A DNA stretch of 64,000 nucleotides from Roseibium sp. MMSF_3544 (GTDB taxonomy: Bacteria > Pseudomonadota > Alphaproteobacteria > Rhizobiales > Stappiaceae), in contig NZ_JASHKA010000001.1 in NCBI RefSeq assembly GCF_030732845.1, forward strand, positions 310,001-374,000, written 5' to 3'. This document shows, piece by piece, positions 52,625 through 61,527 of the stretch. Every line of letters starts with the position of its first letter. Positions within the stretch are counted from its first letter, which is position 1. A model generated the notes under the pieces. The model made no database searches. It worked only from the letters and a program-made list of their open reading frames with translations, and was not told where the DNA came from. The translations under genes were made by a program, and so were the position numbers.

Positions 52625-54160
52625 ATGACCCTGTCGTCGATCACAACCTCACGCTCTTATCTCACGCTGCAGCTCGGTCAGTTGAATGACCAGCTGACAG
52701 ACAAGACGACCCAGCTCGCGACTGGCAAGGTTGGCACCACCTATGGCGAGATCGGCGACAACCGGCTTCTGGATATCCAGCTGACACAGAAGGTCAGTCT
52801 CATCGAGAGCTATCAGGAGACCATCACGATCTCCAACCTGCATCTGGAAACGTTGTCACTGTCGCTTGAGCGGCTGGAAACCATCCGGCAGGACTCCAAG
52901 TCGGCGATGGATACGAATGATTTCGTTATCCAGAGCGATGGCCAGACGCAAACCCAGTCGCGTGCCGAGCTTCTTTTGACCGAAACGCTCAATATTCTGA
53001 ATACGGAAATTGCCGGCTACTACATTTTCGGCGGAACCGACTCCATCGCCGATCCGGTTGCGAACCTAGACGCGATCCTGAACGGATCGGGAGGGCTGGA
53101 CGGCCTGTCTGCCTTTCTCGACGAATACAGCCAGGCAAATCTGGGAGCATCCAACAACGGACGTCTGTCGATCTCGGCACTCACGACCAATTACGCGGCG
53201 GGTGTTCCGACGGACTCCACCTTCACAATCGCCGAAGACGGTGCGCATGACTTCGGGTTTGATATTTCAAGCGTTACGTCAACGCTCAGCAATGCCTCGA
53301 TCACAGGGCCGCTGGCAGCCGATCCCGACAGTTTCGATGTTCAGTTTACCGGCCAGCCCGCTCTGGGCGAAACAATCACGATTGAGCTGACCCTTCCTCC
53401 TGATCACACAGAGACCGTGTCGATCGAGTTCACGGCAGCTTCGACGAACGAGGCTGAGGGTACTTTCGCGATCGGTGCGGATCTTGAGGAAACGGCACAA
53501 AACCTTCTTGCCGAAATAACGGCCGAAATCGAAAACCAGGCGCAAACAACGCTGAGAGCCGTATCGGACCAATGGGCGTCAGATGAGTTTTTCACGACGT
53601 TCGGCGGCGAAGAGCCCCAGCGCGTCGACGGTCCTCCCTATGACACGGCAACGGCTCAGATCGCTGGCGGATCAACGACCGTTGAATGGTATACGGGCAG
53701 AAACACCGCTACGACCGATGCGCGCGCAGACAAGAACGCCGTCATCGATTCAAATCTGACCGCGAGTTATGGCGTCAGGGCCAACGAAACGGCGCTCCAG
53801 GAACTGGTTCAGTCTCTGGCGACCTTTGTTGCCGCTGACTTTTCCGGCGGAACGCAGACCGACGAGGAATACTACAACGCACTGTCCTCAAACCTGCGCA
53901 GCCTGCTGCAGCCGGTCGGTGTGGATCAGTCGGGTATCGTCGACATATCAACGGACATTGCGATCACGCACAGGACAGTCTCACTGACGAGCGAACGGCA
54001 TGTGCAGATGAAAAGCACATATGAAGGAACGATTGCCGAGATCGAAGGGATTGACCAGAACCAGGTTGCTGCCGAGATCCTGACACTTCAGAACAACCTC
54101 GAAGTGTCTTACCGCGCGTCATCGATCCTGTTCAATCTGAGCCTGTCGGATTACATCTGA
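52625..54160 (+). CDS. flgL: Flagellar hook-associated protein FlgL (HAP3)
   Basis: A 511-residue HAP3, longer than the 300-350 residues of most FlgL proteins. The N terminus (SRSYLTLQLGQLNDQLTDKTTQLATGKVGTTYGEIGD) and C terminus (TYEGTIAEIEGIDQNQVAAEILTLQNNLEVSYRASSILFNLSLSDYI) are the conserved coiled-coil ends. About 180 extra residues in the middle (around 170-350, with ITIELTLPPDHTETVSIEF) probably form an exposed domain. Last gene of the flgEKL operon. Confidence 0.93.
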   Translation: MTLSSITTSRSYLTLQLGQLNDQLTDKTTQLATGKVGTTYGEIGDNRLLDIQLTQKVSLIESYQETITISNLHLETLSLSLERLETIRQDSKSAMDTNDFVIQSDGQTQTQSRAELLLTETLNILNTEIAGYYIFGGTDSIADPVANLDAILNGSGGLDGLSAFLDEYSQANLGASNNGRLSISALTTNYAAGVPTDSTFTIAEDGAHDFGFDISSVTSTLSNASITGPLAADPDSFDVQFTGQPALGETITIELTLPPDHTETVSIEFTAASTNEAEGTFAIGADLEETAQNLLAEITAEIENQAQTTLRAVSDQWASDEFFTTFGGEEPQRVDGPPYDTATAQIAGGSTTVEWYTGRNTATTDARADKNAVIDSNLTASYGVRANETALQELVQSLATFVAADFSGGTQTDEEYYNALSSNLRSLLQPVGVDQSGIVDISTDIAITHRTVSLTSERHVQMKSTYEGTIAEIEGIDQNQVAAEILTLQNNLEVSYRASSILFNLSLSDYI

Positions 54161-54210
54161 CGAGGTCGGTAGTTCTGCGCGTATTGCTTTCAGCCAGATA
54201 TCTAACAACA

Positions 54211-54238
54211 AAAGCCGGTCGCTCAACGCGCCGGCTTT
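54211..54238. terminator. Bidirectional terminator between flgL and flaF
   Basis: AAAGCCGG and CCGGCTTT arms around an internal GC-rich loop, in the gap between two convergent genes. Confidence 0.75.
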
Positions 54239-54257
54239 CAACTTTTTGAAGCAGGGA

Positions 54258-54638
54258 TTACTCGGCTTCGGCGCGTGCCCGAAGTCCTTCGGCGATTGCC
54301 CGGTTGATGCTGATGAGAGAATTCATCTTCTCGGCGTCGTCCGTGGTGATCACCGTAATCGTCTGTTTGAAAACAAAAACCGCCAGGGAAGCTATGTTGT
54401 TCTTCACATCCTGCGGAAGCTGGCTTTCGTCACTTGTGGCTGACGTTACGAGAATGCTCCAGAGCTTGCGATTGTAGACCAATGCATCGTCTTTTTCGGC
54501 GAGTGAGGCCTCGCTCCATTCATCCTTGATCAGCTGCAGCCTGGCTGCGGCTTTCATCAGCAGATTCGCTTCCAGCTCTCTCGGTGACACCGCCACCTGG
54601 CTCGTTTTCTGGTAAGCTTGCGCTGCCTGTTTGTACAT
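54258..54638 (-). CDS. flaF: Flagellar biosynthesis regulator FlaF
   Basis: A 126-residue cytoplasmic protein required for flagellin synthesis and secretion in alphaproteobacteria. The family pattern is visible: MYKQAAQAYQKTS, SPRELEANLLMKAAARLQ, ALVYNRKLWSILVTS and LPQDVKNNIASLAVFVFK. Its first 119 bp lie inside the 3' end of flbT in another frame. FlaF and FlbT act as opposing regulators of flagellin mRNA translation in Caulobacter. Confidence 0.93.
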   Translation of the reverse strand: MYKQAAQAYQKTSQVAVSPRELEANLLMKAAARLQLIKDEWSEASLAEKDDALVYNRKLWSILVTSATSDESQLPQDVKNNIASLAVFVFKQTITVITTDDAEKMNSLISINRAIAEGLRARAEAE

Positions 54639-55014
54639 GACCGATCAGCGTCCCTTCGTACTCGATGAGCTTGCGTGCTTCTTTCAGTGCTTTATAGAAG
54701 GCGCCGGTTAGGATGGCGTTACTGATCCTGGTAACATACGGTATCGTGCTCGGCGCGGCTTTTACGATGTCGTTGACGAGAGTGAAGTAATTCTCCTGAA
54801 TTCTCTCCAGATCAGTAGACAGATACATCAGCTGAACGGCCAAATAGACCCGTTTTGCAGGCGTATCCGCGGTCGCAGGCGTGAGAATATCCTTTTCTCT
54901 CAGAATGGGAGCCTGGCCTTCGATAAAGAGACGGGTTCGCTGATTGTCATTTGTGATGACACTGTCACCAATGATAATCCGCTCGCCCGGTTTTAATTCG
55001 ACCTTGAGCGCCAT
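54520..55014 (-). CDS. flbT: Flagellin mRNA repressor FlbT
   Basis: A 164-residue FlbT. The start ALKVELKPGERIIIGDSVITN and the block VYLAVQLMYLSTDLERIQENYFTLVNDIVKAAP are typical. I choose the ATG at 55014, after GGAGGTCAAGGA. The C-terminal 39 residues (a Gly/Ser/Glu/Ala-rich tail) overlap flaF, making the protein longer than the usual 140-150 residues. In Caulobacter FlbT binds the flagellin mRNA 5' region and promotes its decay. Position next to four flagellin genes fits that role. Confidence 0.93.
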   Translation of the reverse strand: MALKVELKPGERIIIGDSVITNDNQRTRLFIEGQAPILREKDILTPATADTPAKRVYLAVQLMYLSTDLERIQENYFTLVNDIVKAAPSTIPYVTRISNAILTGAFYKALKEARKLIEYEGTLIGHVQTGSASLPENEPGGGVTERAGSESADESRSQAAADQG

Positions 55015-55105
55015 TCCTTGACCTCCACGCTTGAGTATCGCTTTCAAACGTTAACGAACTGGTTAACGACCGCTGCCGATACTGTACTGATGTTAACCCC
55101 TGATG

Positions 55106-56596
55106 TTAACCAAACAGGCTCAGGACGCTTTGGTCGGCCTGGTTGGCGAGCGACAGGGCGGTAGACGAAAGCTGCTGCCGCGTTTGCAGAGCAAGCATGT
55201 TCGCACCTTCCTCGTTCATGTCAGCGATGGTCAGCTCACCCGCGCCGACTTCCAGTGTGTTGATCAGATTCTGCGTGAAGTCTGTCCGGATTTCAACGGT
55301 AGAGAGCGACGTCCCCATGGACCGGGCTGCCGAGCGCAGCTCATCAAGCGCCGCGTTGATCGCCTGCAGCGTGCGGTCAATGTCCGTATCCGACTTGAAT
55401 TCAGAGGCCGCCGCCGTCAGGCCGACCGTACCGGTGGTGCTGCCGAGCGTGGTGCGGTTGAAGTCGGTGTTGCTGCTGGTGATATCAAACGAAACCTCGC
55501 CGATCAGACTGATGCTGCCGCCGGAGAACGAAGCGTCCAGGCCTTTCACATTGTCGATGAACGTTACAAGGTCGTTCACTGTGGTTTCATCGTCGATTTC
55601 AATCGAAGCCGGCTCGAAATCGTTGCCGTCCGTGATGGTGATCGTGTCACCGGCCTGGAAACCGCCGGAACTGATGAGGGTTGAGGCAGCCGTGAGAGCG
55701 GCAACGGTGAGGGACGTGGTGCCGGTTCCGCTGCCGCCGTTGGTCGCTGTACCGCCGCCTGCGGTGTTTTTCGAGATGGAGATCGTGTTGTCGCCACCTG
55801 ACGTGATTGAGATCGAGTCGGTCGCCTCGTCAAAGCTGGCATGGATGCCGTTCAGATCATTGAGGGCATCAACATAGTCCTGCACAGTCGTGATGTCGGT
55901 TCCGACGGTTAGCGTCGTGGTGCCGGAACTGTCCGTGATTTCAACCTGGTCGCCTGTGGACCATGCCCCAAGATCGGTCAGATTGGAGGACGCCTGCAGG
56001 CCGGTCACTGCGATTGTCGTACTGCCGCCGAAGAGATTGAACGACGATGTGCCGGTTCCACCAGTATCGAGGTCGTCCAGATTGAGCCCGTCATCCAGTG
56101 TCGTGTCGGTGAAGTCTACCGGATTGACGGTGAGATTGGATGTGCTGTCCTCGTTGAAGATGACTTCCAGTTCGTTGCCTGGACCGGCGAGAAGGTTCTT
56201 GCCCTTGTAGCTGGAGTCCCGGGCCATGTCCTCAATCTGCTCGAGGATGTCATTATACTGCGACGCGAATTGTTTGCGCTCGTATTCGCTGGATGTCTGA
56301 AGTGCCTGATTGGCAATCGCTTTTGCCGATTCGACCAGCTTGGTGATTGACGTGATGCCCTTGTCGGCCGCCTTGATGGTCTGAACCGCCTGACCCATGT
56401 TGTCCAGAAGGTTGGCAAGATCGCTGGCCCGGTCATTCAACGATTGAGCCGTGAAGAATGAGTTGGGATTGTCGAGTGCCGTGTTGACCTTCAACCCTGT
56501 CGCAAGCCGCGTCTGAGTGACAGACTGGAGATCCGCCGTTTGCTTGAGCGACAGGAGATTGTCCCGGACTGCGCTTGATAGAACAATATCAGACAT
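55106..56596 (-). CDS. Flagellin, 496 residues
   Basis: Filament protein with conserved N-terminal (SDIVLSSAVRDNLLSLKQTADLQSVTQTRLATGLKVN, NSFFTAQSLNDRASDL) and C-terminal (ANMLALQTRQQLSSTALSLANQADQSVLSLFG) helices. The middle of about 250 residues contains two similar beta-rich units (VTGLQASSNLTDLGAWSTGDQVEITD and VAALTAASTLISSGGFQAGDTITITD), related to flagellin_IN repeats. The start is the ATG at 56596, with a GTG just before it. It is the flagellin nearest flbT. Confidence 0.95.
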   Translation of the reverse strand: MSDIVLSSAVRDNLLSLKQTADLQSVTQTRLATGLKVNTALDNPNSFFTAQSLNDRASDLANLLDNMGQAVQTIKAADKGITSITKLVESAKAIANQALQTSSEYERKQFASQYNDILEQIEDMARDSSYKGKNLLAGPGNELEVIFNEDSTSNLTVNPVDFTDTTLDDGLNLDDLDTGGTGTSSFNLFGGSTTIAVTGLQASSNLTDLGAWSTGDQVEITDSSGTTTLTVGTDITTVQDYVDALNDLNGIHASFDEATDSISITSGGDNTISISKNTAGGGTATNGGSGTGTTSLTVAALTAASTLISSGGFQAGDTITITDGNDFEPASIEIDDETTVNDLVTFIDNVKGLDASFSGGSISLIGEVSFDITSSNTDFNRTTLGSTTGTVGLTAAASEFKSDTDIDRTLQAINAALDELRSAARSMGTSLSTVEIRTDFTQNLINTLEVGAGELTIADMNEEGANMLALQTRQQLSSTALSLANQADQSVLSLFG

Positions 56597-56702
56597 CACC
56601 GCTTTTCCTATTCAGACCCAAAGTGGGTGTCACCAAGTGCGCAAAGTCATGCGCGCACCTTTGACGTAAAACTAAATGGAAAGTTAATCGGTCATGCACT
56701 GA

Positions 56703-56717
56703 TTAACGCGATGTAAA
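56703..56717. promoter_or_regulatory. CtrA-like half-degenerate box upstream of flagellin 1
   Basis: TTAA-CGCGATG-TAAA, a TTAA-N7-TAAA arrangement with one mismatch to the CtrA consensus TTAA-N7-TTAA. It lies 107 bp before the ATG, at a similar distance to the boxes of the next two flagellin genes. Confidence 0.5.
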
Positions 56718-56805
56718 TAAAAGTTACCAAAAGCTTTCTTTTAACTAACTGAAAAACAAAGCGAAAATTTTCGAGCATCCGATTGTATTCGCAGCACAAA
56801 ACGAT

Positions 56806-56832
56806 AACGGCGGGCTAGGGGCCCGCCGTTTC
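56806..56832. terminator. Hairpin after the second flagellin gene
   Basis: AACGGCGGGC and GCCCGCCGTT arms around a short loop, 46 bp beyond the stop of the 56878-58371 gene. The T-run on the minus strand is weak. Confidence 0.6.
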
Positions 56833-56877
56833 TGATTGTCAGATTGTGAGTCGTGCGTCTGACTGATTCTTCTAGTC

Positions 56878-58371
56878 TTAGAAGAGGGATAGCACCGTCT
56901 GGTCCGCCTGCGACGCGAAGGACAGTGATGTCGATGCAAGCTGCTGTCTGGTCTGAAGGGCCAGAAGGTTTGCACCTTCCTCGTTGGTGTCGGCCAGGGT
57001 CAGAAGACCTGCACCTTCCTGAAGAGTATTGATCAACGTCTTGGTGAAGTCTTGCCGTATCTCAACAGTCGACAGGTTGGTACCGAATTCGGATGCTTGC
57101 GATCTCAGGTTCGAGAGTGCGGTGTTCAGTCGGTCAACAACCCGGTTGATGTCGTTGTCCGTCGCGAAGCCACTGTCGCTGAGGGCCGCGACACTCACGC
57201 CCGTACTGTTTGCCGTAAAGCCGGAAGTCGCGAAGTTCGAATTGTCACTTGTGAGTGACAGGTCCGTTTCACTTTGAATGTTGAGCTGACCGGAAGAGGA
57301 GTCAAAGTCGGCGCTTATGCCGTTGAAGTCATTGACGAAGTTTTCCAGATCATCAACCGTCGTATCCGCTTCGATCTCAAGCGAACCGAGTTCGAAGTTG
57401 TTGCCGTCGGTCAGAGTGAGCGTGTCGCCGACTGCGAAGGAACCGGAGTCCACCAGGGTCTGGGTGGTGGTTGTGAAGGCCGTGCCGTCAACAGAGGCAA
57501 ATGCCGCACCAGCCGTACCCGTGCTGACCGCAAGGTCTTCGTCGGAATAGATGGTCAATGCACCGTTGGTTTCATCGAATTCCGCCCGGACACCGGCGAT
57601 ACCGTTCAGGTTGTCGATCAGGTCCTGAACCGTCGCGCCACTGGCAGCCAGCGTGCCACCGGAGATGGCGGCTGCGGTTGCCGTCGTGTCATAAAGGGTG
57701 ATCGTGTTCGTTCCGGCGATGAGCGTGGAGTCAGCCAGAGACGAACTCGTGTTGAGGCTCGGGCCGCCGGTTGACGATTCCAGCGTGATCGTGGTCTTGC
57801 CACCCTGGATCTGGAACGAGGTCGCGCCGCCCTGGCCCTCGGCAAGGTCAGAAAGATTGAGACCTTGGGAGAGGGAGCTGTCGGTGTAGTCGACCGCTTC
57901 GATGGTGAGTTTCGAAGTTGCGTCTTCGTTGAAGATCGTGGTCAGGTCGTTGCCGTCACCGGCAAGCAGGTTCTTACCCTTGTAGGAGCTGTCCTTCGCG
58001 ACATCTTCAATTTGCTCGAGCAGGTCATTGTACTGCTGTGCGAACGTCTTGCGCTCATACTGGCTCTGGGTCTGCAGGGCCTGGTTGGCTTTCGCTTTCG
58101 CGGATTCGACCAGATCGGTAATCGTCTGAATACCTTTGTCAGCCGCCTTGATCGTCTGCAGGGACTGACCCATGTCGTCGAGCAGGTTGCTCAGGTCGCT
58201 GGCGCGAGAGCTGAGACCGGATGCCGTGAAGAAGGAATTCGGATTGTCGAGCGCCGAATTGACCTTGAGTCCCGTCGCCAGTTTGTTCTGGACGCCGGAC
58301 ATCAGGTCTGCGGTGGATTGAAGCGTGAGAAGGTTCTGCCGCACGGCAGCTGACAGGGTGATGTCCTGCAT
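56878..58371 (-). CDS. Flagellin, 497 residues
   Basis: Second long flagellin. The start at the ATG at 58371 follows AAGGGA; an in-frame ATG eight codons upstream is possible. The terminal helices (QDITLSAAVRQNLLTLQSTADLMSGVQNKLATG and ANLLALQTRQQLASTSLSFASQADQTVLSLF) are conserved. The centre has repeated IN-type units (TLVDSGSFAVGDTLTLTDGNNFELGSLEI). It shares this size class and unit with the 55106-56596 gene, and the two are more like each other than like the two short flagellins. Confidence 0.95.
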   Translation of the reverse strand: MQDITLSAAVRQNLLTLQSTADLMSGVQNKLATGLKVNSALDNPNSFFTASGLSSRASDLSNLLDDMGQSLQTIKAADKGIQTITDLVESAKAKANQALQTQSQYERKTFAQQYNDLLEQIEDVAKDSSYKGKNLLAGDGNDLTTIFNEDATSKLTIEAVDYTDSSLSQGLNLSDLAEGQGGATSFQIQGGKTTITLESSTGGPSLNTSSSLADSTLIAGTNTITLYDTTATAAAISGGTLAASGATVQDLIDNLNGIAGVRAEFDETNGALTIYSDEDLAVSTGTAGAAFASVDGTAFTTTTQTLVDSGSFAVGDTLTLTDGNNFELGSLEIEADTTVDDLENFVNDFNGISADFDSSSGQLNIQSETDLSLTSDNSNFATSGFTANSTGVSVAALSDSGFATDNDINRVVDRLNTALSNLRSQASEFGTNLSTVEIRQDFTKTLINTLQEGAGLLTLADTNEEGANLLALQTRQQLASTSLSFASQADQTVLSLF

Positions 58372-58480
58372 CGTCTTTTCCCTTTCCTGGGTCACAAGTA
58401 CTGCTGCTCGTCCTGAGCAGGTTGATTAGGATCATCTCCCGTTAACCCTAATCATTGGTTAATTGGATGGCATTATACGG

Positions 58481-58496
58481 TTAACGAGGTGTTAAC
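58481..58496. promoter_or_regulatory. CtrA-type box upstream of flagellin 2
   Basis: TTAACGAGGTGTTAAC is an exact TTAA-N7-TTAAC, the consensus of the cell-cycle regulator CtrA. It lies 110 bp before the start codon. Confidence 0.65.
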
Positions 58497-58594
58497 GCGT
58501 TGAGTGTGCTCGGAAAATCGGCAGGAAACCGGGAATGTGGGGGAGGGTGTGATCCGCCCGGGCATGTCCCGGGGGTAAGTGCCTGAACGGAATC

Positions 58595-58620
58595 AAAAAA
58601 GGCGGGCCTGGGCCCGCCTT
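58595..58620 (-). terminator. Terminator of the third flagellin gene
   Basis: GGCGGGCC-TG-GGCCCGCC stem, followed on the minus strand by six T residues; 28 bp past the stop. Confidence 0.88.
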
Positions 58621-58647
58621 TCGTTTTGTTTGCTGGTTCTGCTGGTC

Positions 58648-59805
58648 TTAGAAGAGACGCAGAACGTTCTGGTCGGCCTGAGCTGCCAGGGACAGGGACG
58701 TGGAAGCGAGCGATTGCTGGGTCTGCAGAGCCAGCAGGTTGGCGCCTTCCTCGTTGGTGTCCGCCAGGGTGAGCTTGCCGGCACCTTCTTCCAGCGTGTT
58801 GATCAGGGCATTGGTGAAGTCCTGACGGTTTTCCACGATGGAAAGGTTGGTACCGAATGTCGACGCCTGGGCCCGCAGGGTGTCCTGCGCGCTGGTCAAC
58901 CTGCTCAGAGTTGCCTCGATGTTTGAGTCAGTGGCAAAGCCGTTTGACGTGCCAGCGCTGATCGAAATGTCCGTGAAGCCGGATGCATCCGAAGACAGGC
59001 TCAGATCGATCGATGTCGTGACATCAACACCGCCAGCCGAAGTCGCCGCACTTACGTCGGAGTTCGAGCCATTGATGAAGTCGGCAACGTCTGCGACCGT
59101 GGTGCTGGCGGTGATTTCAAGGGTCGCAAGTTCTGTACCCGTGCTGTCAGACAGCGTCAGGGTGTCGCCTGCGGTGAAATCATCGTCCGTAACAACGGTA
59201 GCACCCGAAGCAAGTGCAGTAGCACCAGCTGAACCGTTGGTGAAGGCAACCGTGCTGGTGCCGTCTGCGGCCGCTGCCAGATCGGACAGGTTCAGACCGG
59301 TCGAGCTGGTTGTGTCGGTGTAATCGACCGAGGTAATCGACAAGGAAGACGTGCCGTCTTCGTTGAAGATGACCGACAGGTCGTTGCCGGAACCGCCAAG
59401 CAGGTTCTTGCCCTTGTAGCCGGCATCCTTCGCCAGATCCTCGATCTGGGTCAGAAGCTCGTTATACTCGGCTGCAAAATCCTTGCGCTCGGACTGGCTC
59501 GACGTCTGCAGAGCCTGGTTGGCTTTCGCCTTTGCGGCATCCACAAGATCGGAGATCGACGTGATCGCCTGGTCCGCTGCCTTCAGGGTCTGGACCGACT
59601 GGCCCATGTCGTCGAGCAGGGTGCTGAGGTCGCTTGCGCGGTTCTCAAGGCCCTTGGCCGTGAAGAAGGAATTCGGATTATCAAGGGCCGAATTGACCTT
59701 CTTGCCCGTTGCAAGTCTTTCTTGCACGGAGCTCATCAGCTGAGATGTTGACTGGAGAGCATTGAGGTTCGCGCGCACGGCGCTTGAAATGGTAATTTCA
59801 GGCAT
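58648..59805 (-). CDS. Flagellin, 385 residues, copy A
   Basis: Short flagellin with conserved ends (PEITISSAVRANLNALQSTSQLMSSVQERLATG and ANLLALQTQQSLASTSLSLAAQADQNVLRLF) and a single IN-type unit in the middle (GDTLTLSDSTGTELATLEI). It is a close paralogue of the 60035-61192 gene; the central and C-terminal parts are nearly identical and differences cluster in the first 35 residues. Filament subunit exported through the flagellar apparatus. Confidence 0.96.
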   Translation of the reverse strand: MPEITISSAVRANLNALQSTSQLMSSVQERLATGKKVNSALDNPNSFFTAKGLENRASDLSTLLDDMGQSVQTLKAADQAITSISDLVDAAKAKANQALQTSSQSERKDFAAEYNELLTQIEDLAKDAGYKGKNLLGGSGNDLSVIFNEDGTSSLSITSVDYTDTTSSTGLNLSDLAAAADGTSTVAFTNGSAGATALASGATVVTDDDFTAGDTLTLSDSTGTELATLEITASTTVADVADFINGSNSDVSAATSAGGVDVTTSIDLSLSSDASGFTDISISAGTSNGFATDSNIEATLSRLTSAQDTLRAQASTFGTNLSIVENRQDFTNALINTLEEGAGKLTLADTNEEGANLLALQTQQSLASTSLSLAAQADQNVLRLF

Positions 59806-59918
59806 TTTGTTTCCCTTCTAGGAATACGAGATACAAGAACCCTTCCTGGGTTCGGTGCTCATCAAACGGCTGAAATTGAGAACAAGCTGTAAAGATAATT
59901 GGTTAGCGGGATTTAACC

Positions 59919-59934
59919 TTAACGCGCTGTTACC
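59919..59934. promoter_or_regulatory. CtrA-like box upstream of flagellin copy A
   Basis: TTAACGCGCTGTTACC matches TTAA-N7-TTAAC except for one base. It lies 114 bp before the start. Beside it is a TTGGTTAGCG...TTTAACC element also found upstream of flagellin copy B. Confidence 0.5.
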
Positions 59935-59959
59935 AAAGGGAAATCCGGTTGGAATGAAG

Positions 59960-59992
59960 AAGGCACGGCGGACAGTGCGTCCGCCGTGCCTT
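59960..59992 (-). terminator. Hairpin terminator of flagellin copy B
   Basis: Long stem of GGCACGGCGGAC with GTCCGCCGTGCC around a 5-base loop, 43 bp past the stop of the 60035-61192 gene. A T-rich stretch on the minus strand is interrupted. Confidence 0.75.
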
Positions 59993-60034
59993 GTTTTGAT
60001 TTGCCGTCAGTTCAGCGGCTGCGTCTTTTTCAGC

Positions 60035-61192
60035 TTAGAAGAGACGCAGAACGTTCTGGTCGGCCTGAGCTGCCAGGGACAGGGACGTGGAGGCCAGGGT
60101 CTGCTGAGTCTGGAGAGCCAGCAGGTTGGCGCCTTCCTCGTTGGTGTCCGCCAGGGTGAGCTTGCCGGCACCTTCTTCCAGCGTGTTGATCAGGGCATTG
60201 GTGAAGTCCTGACGGTTTTCCACGATGGAGAGGTTGGTACCGAACGTCGACGCCTGGGCGCGAAGCGTGTTTTGTGCGCTTGTCAGCCTGGTCAGCGTTG
60301 CCTCGATGTTTGCGTCAGTGGCAAAGCCGTTTGACGTACCGGCGCTGATCGAAATGTCCGTGAAGCCGGATGCATCCGAAGACAGGCTCAGATCGATCGA
60401 TGTCGTGACATCAACACCGCCAGCCGAAGTCGCCGCACTGACGTCGGAGTTCGAGTCGTTGATGAAGTCAGCAACGTCTGCGACCGTGGTGCTGGCGGTG
60501 ATTTCAAGGGTCGCAAGTTCTGTACCCGTGCTGTCGGACAGCGTCAGGGTGTCGCCTGCGGTGAAATCATCGTCCGTAACAACGGTAGCACCCGAAGCAA
60601 GTGCGGTAGCACCAGCTGAACCGTTGGTGAAGGCAGCCGTGCTGGTGCCGTCTGCGGCCGCTGCCAGATCGGACAGGTTCAGACCGGTCGAGCTGGTTGT
60701 GTCGGTGTAGTCGACAGCGGAAATCGTCAGGTCCGACGATCCGTCTTCGTTGAAGATGACCGACAGGTCGTTGCCGGAACCGCCGAGCAGGTTCTTGCCA
60801 CCGTAACCTGCGTCCTTCGCCAGATCCTCGATCTGGGTCAGAAGCTCGTTATACTCGGCCGCAAAGTCCTTGCGCTCGGACTGGCTTGACGTCTGCAGAG
60901 CCTGGTTGGCTTTCGCCTTTGCGGCATCCACAAGATCGGAAATCGATGAGATCGCCTGGTCCGCTGCCTTCAGAGTCTGGACCGACTGGCCCATGTCGTC
61001 GAGCAGGGTGCTGAGATCGCTTGCGCGGTTCTCAAGACCTTTCGCGGTGAAGAACGAGTTCGGATTGTCCAGTGCGGAGTTGACTTTCTTTCCGGTGGAG
61101 AGGCGCTCCTGAACCGTGCTCATCAGGTCAGATGTTGCCTGAAGAGAGTTCAGGTTCGTGCGAACTGCACTTGAAAGAGTAATTCCAGTCAT
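60035..61192 (-). CDS. Flagellin, 385 residues, copy B
   Basis: Paralogue of the neighbouring short flagellin, the same length with no gaps. Differences from copy A include the opening TGITLSSAVRTNLNSLQATSDLMSTV, AGYGGKN for AGYKGKN, and a few central changes. It lies in tandem, same strand, 229 bp apart. The arrangement points to duplication followed by gene conversion. Confidence 0.96.
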   Translation of the reverse strand: MTGITLSSAVRTNLNSLQATSDLMSTVQERLSTGKKVNSALDNPNSFFTAKGLENRASDLSTLLDDMGQSVQTLKAADQAISSISDLVDAAKAKANQALQTSSQSERKDFAAEYNELLTQIEDLAKDAGYGGKNLLGGSGNDLSVIFNEDGSSDLTISAVDYTDTTSSTGLNLSDLAAAADGTSTAAFTNGSAGATALASGATVVTDDDFTAGDTLTLSDSTGTELATLEITASTTVADVADFINDSNSDVSAATSAGGVDVTTSIDLSLSSDASGFTDISISAGTSNGFATDANIEATLTRLTSAQNTLRAQASTFGTNLSIVENRQDFTNALINTLEEGAGKLTLADTNEEGANLLALQTQQTLASTSLSLAAQADQNVLRLF

Positions 61193-61527
61193 TACAGAGT
61201 TCCTTCTGCTTGAAACGCCATTCTTCCTGAATGACAGCTGAACTCTGTCGCGCGATATTGTATTAAATGATAATTTATTTGGTTAGCGTAGTTTAACCTA
61301 AAATATCTATGAACGATTATTGTAAATTTATTTGGTTAATTGGTTAATTGGATGATTCTTGAAGTGTTAACTACTTTCGTTAAGCTTCGCCGTTATTGCA
61401 GGCACGTCAATGGCTTCGCCAGCGTTGTGCGGGCGAATGGCGACTGAAAGGGAAGGGCAGACGAGCGATCACGACGGACGTCGCGCGCAGAGCGTCGCTG
61501 GCGCGGCTGATCAGGTTAAGTGACTGC
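61193..61527. promoter_or_regulatory. AT-rich promoter region of flagellin copy B
   Basis: A 335-bp gap, much more AT-rich than the rest of the window near 61255-61380. It holds TTGGTTAGCG...TTTAACC (around 61279-61298) shared with copy A, and two adjacent TGGTTAAT units (61333-61348). No ORF is seen. These TTGGTTA elements look like regulator sites; no exact TTAA-N7-TTAA was found here. Confidence 0.5.

Noticed and set aside
61334-61350. TGGTTAAT repeats as a perfect CtrA box
   Set aside because: Spacing between TTAA cores is 4 bases, not 7, so it does not fit the consensus.
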